64,000 bases of DNA, from the NCBI GenBank assembly GCA_934647165.1, contig CAKUFA010000011.1, forward strand, positions 1-64,000. The letters run 5' to 3'. Position numbers and translations under genes: made by a program. The stretch's first letter is position 1; each line of letters opens with the position of its first letter. The DNA comes from an uncultured Clostridia bacterium. GTDB taxonomy: Bacteria; Bacillota; Clostridia; Christensenellales; Aristaeellaceae. The notes below the pieces were generated by a model. The model was not told the origin of the DNA and ran no database searches. It worked only from the letters and a program-made list of their open reading frames with translations. Positions 42,455-51,728 of this stretch are shown piece after piece.

Positions 42455-43360
42455 ATGGAAATGGAAATCAACTGGTATCCGGGACATATGGCACGGGCAA
42501 AGCGATTGCTGGCAGAGCAGCTTGGACGTGTGGATGTAGTTATTGAACTGTGCGATGCACGACTGCCGCATGCGAGCCGGAACCCTGATTTGGACAAAAT
42601 GATTCAAGGGAAGAAACGGGTGTTGCTGCTCAATAAGGCCGATTTGGCGGATCCTGCGGCAACGAAGGCATGGATTAACCATTTTCGCACCATGGGAATC
42701 GACGCCTATGCCTACCAATCCATTGGGGGCAGAGCGAAGGAAGCCATGACCATCATTGAAGCTGCTGCAAAGGATGCCGTGGAGCGGGCGGCACAGAAGG
42801 GTGTGCGCAAAACCGTGCGCGCCATGGTGGTTGGCGTGCCGAATGTTGGAAAAAGCACCTTCACAAACCGATTGCATGGTGGTAGCATTGCCAAAACAGG
42901 CGATCGCCCCGGCGTGACGCGCGCCAATCAATGGGTACGCATCACACCCTATTTGGAATTGCTGGATACCCCGGGTCTGCTCTGGCCGCGGCTGGATGAC
43001 CAGACAGCAGCGCGCCGGCTGTGCTATATTGGCACAGTAAAGGATGATGTGGTCGACCTGCCTATGCTGGCTATCCACTTGCTGGAAGATATGCTTGCAG
43101 TCAAACCGGAAGCGGTGACGGAGCGATTCAAAGTTAAGGATCCTACACTGCGAGGAGAAGCGCTGCTCGAAGCTGTGTGCCGAGGGCGCGGCTTCCTGAT
43201 GAAGGGCGGTGTGTGCGATTATGACCGCTGCTGTGCGGTTGTGCTGGATGAATTCCGTGCTGGCAAGCTGGGACGATTGACGCTGGAATGGCCCAAGAAG
43301 CCTCAGCGCTTGGTTATTCCCGGTGCAGGAAAGGAGGAAACGGCGCATGCCGAAGATTGA
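42455..43360 (+). CDS. rbgA: 50S ribosome assembly GTPase RbgA (YlqF)
   Basis: A 301-residue circularly permuted GTPase. The motifs appear in the permuted order: LLNKADLAD (G4, about residue 55), GVPNVGKSTFTNRL (G1 P-loop, about 129) and DTPGLLWP (G3, about 171). The N-terminal WYPGHMARAKRLL is the RbgA lead-in and the C-terminal helical domain is present. RbgA is needed for late 50S assembly. Two in-frame ATGs (42455, 42461) follow a weak AGGATGGG site and I take the first. It heads the conserved rbgA-rnhB-yraN cluster. Confidence 0.95.
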   Translation: MEMEINWYPGHMARAKRLLAEQLGRVDVVIELCDARLPHASRNPDLDKMIQGKKRVLLLNKADLADPAATKAWINHFRTMGIDAYAYQSIGGRAKEAMTIIEAAAKDAVERAAQKGVRKTVRAMVVGVPNVGKSTFTNRLHGGSIAKTGDRPGVTRANQWVRITPYLELLDTPGLLWPRLDDQTAARRLCYIGTVKDDVVDLPMLAIHLLEDMLAVKPEAVTERFKVKDPTLRGEALLEAVCRGRGFLMKGGVCDYDRCCAVVLDEFRAGKLGRLTLEWPKKPQRLVIPGAGKEETAHAED

Positions 43361-43964
43361 CCGGGAAGAGCGGCTGCGTGTGCTGAAAGCCACAGATGAG
43401 CCTTTTCTCAGCCAGGGATTTGTGGTGGCAGGCATTGATGAAGTAGGGCGCGGCCCTTTGGTAGGCGATGTTGTGACGGCCTGCGTGGCCATGCCGGCAA
43501 CCTCACACCTCTTGTGGGTAGATGACAGCAAAAAACTGAGCGAAAAACGACGTGAAGCGCTGTATGAACAAATCATGGCTGAAGCCTTATATGTTGGCAT
43601 CGGCCGGGCAAGCGCACAGGTCATTGATGAAATCAATATATTGCAGGCAACAAAAAAAGCCATGCGGGAAGCGGCTGCGCAGGTACCGGCTGATGTGTTT
43701 CTTGTTGATGCCGTAACAGGGCTTGGCCTAAACGGAACCGAGGTCGCCATCATTCACGGGGATGCTTCATCCTATGCCATTGCCGCAGCCAGCATTGTGG
43801 CCAAGGTGACAAGAGACCGGCAAATGATCGAATTGGATAAACGGTACCCTGGCTATGGCTTTGCCAAAAACAAAGGCTACGGTACGCCTGAACACGTGGC
43901 GGCGTTGAAGGCGCTGGGGCCATGCCCGGAACATCGCAGAAGCTTTTTGAGGAATATCCTGTGA
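43347..43964 (+). CDS. rnhB: ribonuclease HII
   Basis: The 205-residue enzyme removes ribonucleotides from RNA-DNA hybrids. The catalytic acidic residues are seen in VAGIDEVGRGPLVGDVV (Asp and Glu, about residues 28-44), FLVDAVTGLG (Asp about 117) and the DASSYAIAAASIVAKVTRDR block (about 138-157), with VDDSKKLSEKRR between. Family length is about 200-260. ATG 43347 has AAAGGAGG just upstream; it lies inside the 3' end of rbgA (14-base overlap). yraN overlaps by 4 bases at its end. Confidence 0.95.
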   Translation: MPKIDREERLRVLKATDEPFLSQGFVVAGIDEVGRGPLVGDVVTACVAMPATSHLLWVDDSKKLSEKRREALYEQIMAEALYVGIGRASAQVIDEINILQATKKAMREAAAQVPADVFLVDAVTGLGLNGTEVAIIHGDASSYAIAAASIVAKVTRDRQMIELDKRYPGYGFAKNKGYGTPEHVAALKALGPCPEHRRSFLRNIL

Positions 43965-44320
43965 CCAGGCGATATGAAGAGGGGCTTGCCGGGGAGCAGA
44001 CTGCGGAAACCTATTTGGTCAGCTTGGGCATGACATGCCTTACCAGACGTTTTCGCGGCGGTGATGGCGAGATTGACCTGGTGATGGATGACCATGGCGT
44101 GATAGTGTTTGTGGAAGTGAAATTCCGCCCCAGCGGTCGGGCAGGAGAAGGACTGCTGGCGGTGACACCCGCTAAACAGAGGCGCATAGCGCATGCGGCC
44201 GGCAACTATTTGTTGCAGCGGGATGGATTTGACCACCCTATTCGTTTTGATGTTGTGGAAATAACTTCTACCGGGCTGAAACATGTGCCGAACGCCTTTC
44301 AGCCAAAGACCTGGGATTAG
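43961..44320 (+). CDS. yraN: UPF0102 family protein YraN (predicted endonuclease fold)
   Basis: A 119-residue member of UPF0102. The core motif of the restriction-endonuclease-like fold is visible: GLAGEQTAETYLVSLG, then GGDGEIDLVMDD (Asp) and VIVFVEVKFR (E-x-K). The start is GTG 43961, overlapping the rnhB stop in GTGA, with GAGG 8 bases upstream. Its function is not settled. In many Firmicutes this gene is followed by comM; here a 4.1-kb glycosyltransferase gene stands between. Confidence 0.9.
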   Translation: MTRRYEEGLAGEQTAETYLVSLGMTCLTRRFRGGDGEIDLVMDDHGVIVFVEVKFRPSGRAGEGLLAVTPAKQRRIAHAAGNYLLQRDGFDHPIRFDVVEITSTGLKHVPNAFQPKTWD

Positions 44321-44391
44321 GACTGCACAGCGCCTGCTTCAATTGTATGATGGCGCGGTAAAACATTTTGAACAAAAAGCGAGGTTCTGGC

Positions 44392-47300
44392 ATGAAGAAA
44401 AAAGTGCTGCTGATTGTAATGGCAGTATTGGCGATGGTTCTGCTGCCTTTTTGCGCACTGGCAGAAACGGATGGCAATCTGCTGCAAAATGCCGGATTTG
44501 AGGAGCTGGATGAAAACGGATTGCCTGCCAACTGGACAACGGATGCATATCGCATGCAGGAAGGCTACACGCTGTTTTCTGTCACAGAAGATGCCAAGGA
44601 AGGACAGTATGCGGCTGCTATCAACAATCTTGCAGAGAATGACGCACGCTTTGCCCAAACGGTTTCCGTGGAGCCGGAATCTCTCTATTGCTTGTCCGGA
44701 TGGATCCGAACGGACAACATTCCTGACAGTGGGCACGGTGCGAATCTGTCCATCGAAGGGGTATATGTATTCAGCCAGGGCGTTTATGAAACAGAGGACT
44801 GGCAGTATATCGAATGGTATGGCGAAACAGGAGAAGAACAGACGGAAGTGACCGTTTTTGCCAGGGTTGGCGGCTACAGCGGCGAATCGCTTGGCAAGGC
44901 CAGCTTTGACGATTTGTGCCTGAAAAAAGTGGACGCTGTGCCTGCTGGTGTGATCGCTTCCCTTTGGTATGACATGCCCAAAGAAATTGTGGATATTGAT
45001 CCTATTGATTATACAGGAGACAATGAAACGGCTGCAAGTCCATTTTGGCCGTGGCTGCTTATGATGGCGGCAATTTATGTATTGTTGGCTTTCTGGATTC
45101 GGCCTTATCTGACACGCGATCACGGTGATCTGACGGAAAGCCAACGCATGCCTGCATGGGTATGGGCAGGACTTGTAATTGCTTTCCTTGCTCGGATGAT
45201 TGTTGGTACCCTGGTGGATGGCTATCCTGTGGATGTCAACTGCTTTCTCAGTTGGGGAAGCACCATGGCGCAGGTAGGGCCAACGCAGTTCTATCAGGCT
45301 ACCCGATGGTGCGACTATCCGCCTGCCTATGTCTACGTGTTGGGACTTAACAGCCTGCTTGCCGATGGCATAAGCCGCTATACTGCCGGCAGTGCGCTGC
45401 TGACACGTCTGCTGCGCCCAACCGTTATTTTCAAGATCATTCCGTGCTTGTGTGATGTCGGTATGGCCTATTTGCTGTACCGAGTGGCTTGTGAAGAAAA
45501 GCAGACGCGCCGTCAGGCAGGTCTGTTGGCCATGATGCTGGCCTATAACCCTGCCTTCTTCCTCAATAGTGCTGCATGGTGTCAAATGGATGCGGCGCTC
45601 TGCCTTGGACTGATGCTGGTGGCGTGGTGGGCGATGCGCCGCAAGTGGCACTTGGCTTTGCCAATGTACGTGCTATGCGTGTTGATGAAACCGCAGGCAC
45701 TGATGCTGGGCTTCCTTGGGCTGACGGCCATGGTGCTGGAATGGCTTCGGCATAAGGAAAGCCGCAGGCAGATGCTCACGGGCATTTGTCTTGCGCTGGG
45801 CATGGCGGCAGTAGTGCTTATTCCGTTCAGCATCCATCAAAAATGGGATTGGCTGATCGAGCAATATGCTAACACATTGGCCAGCTATCCCTACGCTACA
45901 GTAAACACCGCCAATTTCTATTATCTGTTTAACGCCAACTGGGTAAGCATTGATGCACAGGCCAACCGCTTTGCACCAGTGGTATTGTCGTTTAGCTGTC
46001 TTGCACTGGGACTAATCGCCTGGTTCCGAGCGCCGAAACGCCCTATTCGTTGGCTGGAAAGCATGCTGATGGGATGCTTTGCTGCTGCCTTTGCTGCGAT
46101 GAGTATCCTTGGCGTCAGCTGGGCGGTGATTGGCATAACAGCCATGGCACTGGCTTTTGTTATTGTGCTGCCGCTTTATATCCGCGGGGGTGACTTGAGA
46201 AACCTGCCGTTGCTGGGCGGACTACTGTTTTTGCTGCTGTATGTAACCGGCATCAAGATGCATGAACGCTATCTGTTCCCGGCATTGTTGTTCTTTCTGA
46301 TGGCTTTTGTACTCCACCGCGATTGGCGAATCCTGCTGCTGGCCGTGGCGACGGCCTGTACGGTATTCATCAATTCGGGCATTGTGCTGGACAACGCCTT
46401 GCGTCTTGGCTCCGCATCCGGTCATTTGAACAACGACACCAGATGGCTCAATAATCTTTTATCCGTCATCAACGTTGCTTGTGTTCCGATGGGCGTATGG
46501 CTCAGCTGGCGCATCTGCGTGGAACACGCCACACCTGTGCCTTGCCTGCTGCAAGCGCCGAAACTTACTGAAAAGCCTGGAGATCCCCGGCATTTTTCCG
46601 TGCGCAGGCAGTTGCCATGGAAGCGTGCGGATTGGATCTTGATGTTGACCGTGACGCTGATATATTCCGTGGTGGCGCTCTGCAACCTTGGCAGCACCAA
46701 GGCTCCGCAACATCCATGGAAATCCACCAGCTATAATGAGCAGGTTGTCATTGACCTTGGTGAGCACAGAGATGATTTCTACATGCTCTATTTTGCTCAG
46801 GTGAGTTACTATGACTTCTCCGTTGCCACCAGTGAAGACGGTCGAACGTGGTCGGACGAGCATTGGGCACAAATGGCGGAAGGGGAGTGCTTCCGATGGA
46901 AGTATTTGTGCGACTATACGGAAACTGGGGCTTCGCGCGCTTACAACACCAACGCGCGAACGCTGCTGAGCGGTCGTTATGTGCGCATTACCGCCCAACA
47001 GGTTGGACTCATTTTGGACGAAGTGCTGCTGCGTGATACAGAAGGCAATGTGCTGCCGGCTTCCATCGCCAGTCGAACGGGAGAAAACGCGGACTCTACC
47101 CTTTTATCCGACCCGCAGGCGCTGCTGGATGAGCAGAATACCCTAAGTGGTGAACCGAGCTGGTACAACAGCACGTATTTTGATGAAATTTATCATGCAC
47201 GCACGGCTTTTGAACACCTGAACGGCACGGTACCTTACGAAACGACGCATCCACCCCTCGGAAAGGTGCTGATGAGCTTCAGCATTGCCATCTTTGGCAT

Positions 47301-48504
47301 GACACCGTTTGGCTGGCGTTTTGCCGGGGCATTGGCAGGCATTTTGATGCTGCCCGCCATGTATCTGCTGGGGCGGCAACTGACGGGCAAACGCTCCATG
47401 GGTCTTGTGGCCATGTGCCTGATGGCGCTTGACTGCATGCACTTGACGCAGACGCGCATTGCCACCATCGATAGCTTCCCGGTGCTTTTCATCCTGTGGA
47501 GTTATTTGTTTATGCTCCGATTCATGCAGCGGGACATGATGCTGGATTCGCCGCGGAAGCTATTGCCGGATCTGGCGCTGAGCGGCCTGTTTATGGGGCT
47601 TGGCATTGCCAGCAAGTGGATTGGCATTTATGCGGGTGCGGGGCTGGCTGTGCTGTTCTTCTGGACACTTGTGCGACATATTTGTATGGGTTATAGAGCG
47701 CGCACGCTGCTTGCAAATGAAAAAATGACCGGTGAAGAGCGGTGTGCGCTTGAACAGCGTGCACGGCAAACCTGGCGCCGACCTTTGCTGCTGTGTATGT
47801 GGTGCCTGCTGTTTTTTGTGCTGGTGCCTGTGGGTATTTATCTGCTTAGCTATATTCCGTTTTTCTCCTACACAAAAGTTACAGGGTTAAAGGATTATAT
47901 CCAGAAAGTCATCCAGGCGCAAATCAACATGTTCAACTATCATGCCACTCCGGGTCTGGGCATGGATCACCCCTTCTATTCGCCTTGGTATGACTGGCCG
48001 CTGATCAAGTTGCCCATGTACTATGCCATGGCACGATTTGTGCCTGCGGGCTACAGCTATTCGATCTTCTGTTTCGGTAATCCGGCAGTGTGGATTGTTG
48101 GCCTTGCAGGTATTGCTGCAACACTGAGCGTGTGGTTCTATCGCAAGTATTATGCGCTGCCTTCCACGGATTCGCTCTTCCACTGGCGCAGTGCTTCTAT
48201 GGATGTTGCGCCTGCTGTTGTGCTGCTTGGCCTGTTGGCACAGTTTTTGCCATGGGTACTTGTGCCGCGTGGAACGTACATTTATCACTATTTTGCCAGT
48301 GTGCCCTTCCTCTGCCTTGGCACAACGCTGATGCTAAACTGGCTGCGTGACCGGCTACCGCGCATTGGCAAATGGGTCATTATTTCGTATCTTGCGGTAT
48401 GCCTGGTGCTTTTCATTGGCTTCTATCCTTATGCCAGCGGCGTGCTAACGCCAACCTGGTGGCTTGATTTCATGAAGCAGTTCTTGCGGCTCTATCACGC
48501 TTGA
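44392..48504 (+). CDS. double GT-C glycosyltransferase fusion with secreted binding domains (PMT/GT39-like C-terminus)
   Basis: A 1370-residue membrane protein. Residues 1-24 are a signal peptide (PFCALAE). Residues about 27-180 form a carbohydrate-binding-like beta domain (LLQNAGFEELDENGLPANW). Then come about ten hydrophobic segments (about 218-710) with the GT-C-style acidic loop YPVDVNCFLSWGSTMAQVG (about 278) and a YPPAYVYVLGL block. A discoidin-like (F5/8 C) module follows (about 770-903, FYMLYFAQVSYYDFSVATS). A second transmembrane GT-C unit (about 925-1370) has the PMT-type entry YFDEIYHARTAFEHLNG (Asp-Glu about 930) and ETTHPPLGKVL. GT-C enzymes use polyprenyl-phosphate sugars to glycosylate proteins or envelope glycans outside the membrane. 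ATG 44392 has GAGG 7 bases upstream. Two such units in one chain is unusual. Confidence 0.82.
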   Translation: MKKKVLLIVMAVLAMVLLPFCALAETDGNLLQNAGFEELDENGLPANWTTDAYRMQEGYTLFSVTEDAKEGQYAAAINNLAENDARFAQTVSVEPESLYCLSGWIRTDNIPDSGHGANLSIEGVYVFSQGVYETEDWQYIEWYGETGEEQTEVTVFARVGGYSGESLGKASFDDLCLKKVDAVPAGVIASLWYDMPKEIVDIDPIDYTGDNETAASPFWPWLLMMAAIYVLLAFWIRPYLTRDHGDLTESQRMPAWVWAGLVIAFLARMIVGTLVDGYPVDVNCFLSWGSTMAQVGPTQFYQATRWCDYPPAYVYVLGLNSLLADGISRYTAGSALLTRLLRPTVIFKIIPCLCDVGMAYLLYRVACEEKQTRRQAGLLAMMLAYNPAFFLNSAAWCQMDAALCLGLMLVAWWAMRRKWHLALPMYVLCVLMKPQALMLGFLGLTAMVLEWLRHKESRRQMLTGICLALGMAAVVLIPFSIHQKWDWLIEQYANTLASYPYATVNTANFYYLFNANWVSIDAQANRFAPVVLSFSCLALGLIAWFRAPKRPIRWLESMLMGCFAAAFAAMSILGVSWAVIGITAMALAFVIVLPLYIRGGDLRNLPLLGGLLFLLLYVTGIKMHERYLFPALLFFLMAFVLHRDWRILLLAVATACTVFINSGIVLDNALRLGSASGHLNNDTRWLNNLLSVINVACVPMGVWLSWRICVEHATPVPCLLQAPKLTEKPGDPRHFSVRRQLPWKRADWILMLTVTLIYSVVALCNLGSTKAPQHPWKSTSYNEQVVIDLGEHRDDFYMLYFAQVSYYDFSVATSEDGRTWSDEHWAQMAEGECFRWKYLCDYTETGASRAYNTNARTLLSGRYVRITAQQVGLILDEVLLRDTEGNVLPASIASRTGENADSTLLSDPQALLDEQNTLSGEPSWYNSTYFDEIYHARTAFEHLNGTVPYETTHPPLGKVLMSFSIAIFGMTPFGWRFAGALAGILMLPAMYLLGRQLTGKRSMGLVAMCLMALDCMHLTQTRIATIDSFPVLFILWSYLFMLRFMQRDMMLDSPRKLLPDLALSGLFMGLGIASKWIGIYAGAGLAVLFFWTLVRHICMGYRARTLLANEKMTGEERCALEQRARQTWRRPLLLCMWCLLFFVLVPVGIYLLSYIPFFSYTKVTGLKDYIQKVIQAQINMFNYHATPGLGMDHPFYSPWYDWPLIKLPMYYAMARFVPAGYSYSIFCFGNPAVWIVGLAGIAATLSVWFYRKYYALPSTDSLFHWRSASMDVAPAVVLLGLLAQFLPWVLVPRGTYIYHYFASVPFLCLGTTLMLNWLRDRLPRIGKWVIISYLAVCLVLFIGFYPYASGVLTPTWWLDFMKQFLRLYHA

Positions 48505-48686
48505 GAAAAAACAGCCCTTGTGCCAGCATCAGGCATGAATCAGCATCATCCTAAGCGTGTGAACGAACACATGCAGGAGCAAAAGCGCAAACAATGCAGA
48601 GAAACCGGATGTTGTTTGCGCATGTTGTTCAACACGCACAGGAACGCTGTTCGCACCGCATTTTGCGGTGAAAAAGCCTTAGAAAG

Positions 48687-48722
48687 CATCGCCTAAAGAA
48701 ATTCTTTAGGCGATGTTTTTTT
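48687..48722 (+). terminator. intrinsic terminator after the GT-C fusion gene
   Basis: Perfect 12-bp stem CATCGCCTAAAG / CTTTAGGCGATG with a 5-base loop followed by seven T. Confidence 0.9.
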
Positions 48723-48853
48723 GCACCATACGATCACGCATGCGGCAACTTTCCGGAAGGTAAAGGTCGGCAATTATTAGTTATATCGCGAAAGAGGCAT
48801 GGCTTTTATGGAAAGCCCCAAAGAGTGGATGAAAACTGTGTCTTTTTGCTGCG

Positions 48854-48882
48854 TTGACCAATGTGCAAAGGTTTGCTATAAT
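48854..48882 (+). promoter_or_regulatory. sigma-A promoter of comM
   Basis: TTGACC (48854-48859), 17-base spacer, TATAAT (48877-48882). Confidence 0.75.
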
Positions 48883-48942
48883 AGCGCTAAAAGGAAATGG
48901 TCACGCACCTGTTGTACGCAGGTGTACAAAGGAGGCTGTGCT

Positions 48943-50475
48943 GTGCTTGCACAGACATTGGGATACGGACTGAGCGGTGTAAACGGATTTGCTGTGAAAG
49001 TGGAAGTTTACGCTGCGCCGGGGCTCCCTGCACTGGAAATTATCGGCCTGCCGGATGCATCTGTGAAGGAAAGCAGGGATAGGGTGAGCGCTGCTATCGT
49101 CAATGCGGGCTTTGCCATGCCGGTAGCGCGCATGACTGTAAATCTTGCCCCGGCAGATATGAAAAAAGAAGGTCCTGCCTTTGATTTACCCATTGCCGTA
49201 AGCGTGCTGATGGCTTCCGGACAGATAGCACAAATGGATCTGACGCACACGCTGCTAATGGGCGAACTATCGCTGGATGGCACATTGCAGCCTGTGCGCG
49301 GTGCGCTTCCAATGGTAATCAGCGCCAGCGAACAGGGCATTGACGCAGTGATTCTTCCAAAGGGCAATGCACAGGAAGTGGCGTGTATTCAGGGTATCCG
49401 CGTATATCCCGCACAAAATCTGCGGCAAGTTGTGGATCACCTGACTGGGCAAATGCCTATCCCTGCGCAGAATCAGCGCATGTATGCCGAGGTGTTGCAG
49501 GAGCAACATGTTTTATGCGATTTGGCGCAGGTGCAGGGGCAGTTGGGCGCACGTCGTGCGCTGGAAGTAGCAGCTGCTGGCGGTCATAACATGCTGATGA
49601 TCGGTGTACCCGGCTCCGGAAAAACCATGCTGGCACGTTGTCTGCCCGGTATCCTGCCGCCTATGACCTTTGACGAAGCGTTGGAAACAACCCGCATCCA
49701 TTCCATTGCGGGTAAGCTTGCGCCGGGCAGCGGACTGATGGTTACCCGTCCTTTCTGTGCACCGCATCACAGCGCGTCCGTTGCATCACTCATTGGCGGA
49801 GGTTCTAATGCAAAGCCGGGAGAGGTTTCCATGGCGCACAACGGCGTGTTGTTTCTGGACGAGTTGCCGGAATTCAGCCGCCCTGCCTTGGAAGCGCTTC
49901 GTCAGCCGCTGGAGGATGGCGTTGTATCCGTTACCCGGGTGCAAAACCAGGCTCAGTATCAATCCAGCTTTATGCTGATAGCCAGTATGAATCCATGTCC
50001 ATGCGGATACTATGGCAGCAAGACGAAGCAGTGCCGCTGCTCGCAGCGTGAAATCCGCCGTTACCTTGATCGAGTATCCGGGCCGCTGCTGGATCGTATT
50101 GATATTCAGGTGGAAGTGGACGCGGTGCCTGTGAAGGAGATCAACGCCGCACACGGGGCTGAGTCATCTGCTGTGGTAGCAGAACGAGTACGAAAAGCGC
50201 GCGCAATTCAACAGGCGCGTTATCAAAAGGACGGCATTCATTGCAACGCCCAGCTGGATGCACGTTTGTCCCGCCGATATTGCGCACTGAACCCGGAAGC
50301 AACGCAGGTGCTGCATTTGGCGGTTGATCGAATGGGAATGAGCATGCGCGCCTACGGTCGGGTGCTGAAGGTTGCCCGAACCATTGCTGACTTGCGGGGA
50401 GCAGATCATATTGATATCCAGGATATAGCGGAGGCCATTCAATTCCGCGAACTGGACGGAAAGTATTGGCAATAA
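48943..50475 (+). CDS. comM: Mg-chelatase-like AAA+ ATPase ComM (YifB)
   Basis: A 510-residue YifB/ComM protein; ComM is a helicase that extends recombination intermediates in natural transformation. The N-terminal Lon-like/chelatase domain has GLPALEIIGLPDASVKESRDR (about residues 24-44). The AAA+ part has Walker A GVPGSGKTMLARCLPG (about 222), NGVLFLDELPEFSRPALEAL (Walker B, about 303) and a zinc-type CPCGYYGSKTKQCRC insert. GTG 48943 is chosen because GGAGG is 7 bases upstream and the promoter at 48854-48882 excludes the longer frame. It is the first gene of a unit that may include the following oxidoreductase (19-base gap). Confidence 0.95.
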   Translation: MLAQTLGYGLSGVNGFAVKVEVYAAPGLPALEIIGLPDASVKESRDRVSAAIVNAGFAMPVARMTVNLAPADMKKEGPAFDLPIAVSVLMASGQIAQMDLTHTLLMGELSLDGTLQPVRGALPMVISASEQGIDAVILPKGNAQEVACIQGIRVYPAQNLRQVVDHLTGQMPIPAQNQRMYAEVLQEQHVLCDLAQVQGQLGARRALEVAAAGGHNMLMIGVPGSGKTMLARCLPGILPPMTFDEALETTRIHSIAGKLAPGSGLMVTRPFCAPHHSASVASLIGGGSNAKPGEVSMAHNGVLFLDELPEFSRPALEALRQPLEDGVVSVTRVQNQAQYQSSFMLIASMNPCPCGYYGSKTKQCRCSQREIRRYLDRVSGPLLDRIDIQVEVDAVPVKEINAAHGAESSAVVAERVRKARAIQQARYQKDGIHCNAQLDARLSRRYCALNPEATQVLHLAVDRMGMSMRAYGRVLKVARTIADLRGADHIDIQDIAEAIQFRELDGKYWQ

Positions 50476-50494
50476 GCAGAAAGGCGATGAGACT

Positions 50495-51583
50495 ATGGAT
50501 GTCATGAGGGAATTTTCTGATGCACGGGTGTATTATCCGAATGGCCCTGCGAAAGCAACTGTGAAACCCGGTGAATATGTTTTTTCTGTTTCCAGAATGG
50601 AGCATGGCCACATTTATGGCATGACACAGGCTTTGATTGATGCCGGCGCAACACTGAAATATGCATGGGATGCGAATCCGGACAATCTGGCCGCATTCCT
50701 GCGGCGTTATCCGCAGGCAAAGGCTGCAAAATGCGAACAGGAAATCCTGGATGATCCGGAAACGCGTATGGTTGCGTGTGCGGCCATTCCCTGCGAACGG
50801 AGCGCACTGGGGATCCGTGTGATGAGAGCCGGAAAAGATTATTTCACTGACAAGGCGCCCTTTACAACGCTGGAACAGATAACGGATGCGCGTGCTGCCG
50901 TACATGAAACGGGCCGACACTACTGGGTTTATTTTTCTGAGCGCCTGCATAACGAAGCTTCCACGCTCGCACAAGCAATGATTGAACAGGGGCAAATTGG
51001 CCGCGTCATTCATGTGGAAGGCCTTGGACCGCATAAACTCGGTGGACCAAGACCGGACTGGTTTTATCGCAAGGCGCAGTATGGCGGTATTTTATGTGAC
51101 ATTGGCAGTCATCAAACGGAGCAATTTATGATATGGGCAGGCACGGAAAACGTGCGGGTGACGCACAGCCGTATTGCCAACTATGCCCATCCTGAGACAC
51201 CGGAACTGGATGATTTCGGCGACTGTTTGCTGGAAGGGGACAATGGCGTGACAGGCTACTTTCGGGTGGACTGGTTTACACCGAATCCCCTGCGCGTGTT
51301 CGGTGACTCGCGGATTTTCATCCTTGGAACCAATGGCTATATCGAATTAAAAAAGACCATAGATGTGACATCGGAGGCGTTGTACGGCAATCGGCTGCTG
51401 CTGGTTAACGACCACGGCGAGCAGCGATTTGACGCACATGGTGTAACAGGATATCCGTTCTTTGGCAAAATGCTGCTGGATAGCCTGAATGGCACAGATA
51501 ACGCCATGGCGCAGGAGCATATCTTCCGTGCAGCAGAACTATGCCTGATTGCACAACGTGATGCAATTCAAGTGCAGCAATAA
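50495..51583 (+). CDS. Gfo/Idh/MocA family oxidoreductase
   Basis: This 362-residue NAD(P)-dependent sugar or cyclitol dehydrogenase-like protein starts its Rossmann domain later than usual (YVFSVSRMEHGHIYGMTQAL), without a clear GxGxxG, where typical members have a glycine-rich turn. The catalytic-lysine position (EKP in most) reads DKA in YFTDKAPFTTLEQI (about residue 120). GGILCDIGSHQTEQFMIWAG (about 196-215) carries the conserved DxGxH motif. The C-terminal beta-sheet domain is complete. Loss of GxGxxG could mean altered cofactor binding. ATG 50495 has AAAGG 10 bases upstream. The substrate is unknown. Confidence 0.85.
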   Translation: MDVMREFSDARVYYPNGPAKATVKPGEYVFSVSRMEHGHIYGMTQALIDAGATLKYAWDANPDNLAAFLRRYPQAKAAKCEQEILDDPETRMVACAAIPCERSALGIRVMRAGKDYFTDKAPFTTLEQITDARAAVHETGRHYWVYFSERLHNEASTLAQAMIEQGQIGRVIHVEGLGPHKLGGPRPDWFYRKAQYGGILCDIGSHQTEQFMIWAGTENVRVTHSRIANYAHPETPELDDFGDCLLEGDNGVTGYFRVDWFTPNPLRVFGDSRIFILGTNGYIELKKTIDVTSEALYGNRLLLVNDHGEQRFDAHGVTGYPFFGKMLLDSLNGTDNAMAQEHIFRAAELCLIAQRDAIQVQQ

Positions 51584-51603
51584 CCCACTTTGGTAAATCT
51601 GGC

Positions 51604-51641
51604 AAGAACTTGACCAAAGACGAACGGCCAAGTTCTTTTTT
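51604..51641 (+). terminator. intrinsic terminator after the oxidoreductase gene
   Basis: A 12-bp stem AAGAACTTGACC / GGCCAAGTTCTT with one A-C mismatch is followed by TTTT. Confidence 0.75.
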
Positions 51642-51699
51642 GTACTTCTTTACTCGAAAAAAGTAGAAAGAAATGAAAATATTAATCAAAATTATAGAT

Positions 51700-51723
51700 A
51701 ATGTTCGTGATAACACGAACATT
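51700..51723. promoter_or_regulatory. palindromic operator candidate upstream of the Pot-like/ade operon
   Basis: Perfect inverted repeat AATGTTCGTG / CACGAACATT with an ATAA centre. It ends 5 bases before the -35 box. Half-site order (GTTCG then CGAAC) is the reverse of a Bacillus LexA box. Confidence 0.6.
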
Positions 51724-51728
51724 GGGAC

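Larger units (their letters stand above)
48505..48942 (+). other. 438-base region without a convincing gene
   Basis: It holds a strong terminator (48687-48722), a small hairpin CACCGC/GCGGTG near 48655-48670, the comM promoter (48854-48882) and a leader hairpin CACCTG/CAGGTG (48906-48924) just before the comM ribosome site. A 54-codon frame at 48535-48699 has no ribosome site and ends in the terminator. Confidence 0.7.

Noticed and set aside
48535..48699. 54-codon basic, Cys-containing frame after the GT-C fusion gene
   Set aside because: No ribosome site close to its ATG, stop lies within the terminator stem, and composition looks random.
48906..48924. hairpin before comM as a riboswitch or attenuator
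   Set aside because: Only a 6-bp stem with no T-run or second structure; too small to call.
51700..51723. LexA (DinR) box upstream of the Pot-like/ade operon
   Set aside because: The half-sites are in the reverse order (GTTCG-N8-CGAAC instead of CGAAC-N4-GTTCG), so it does not fit.
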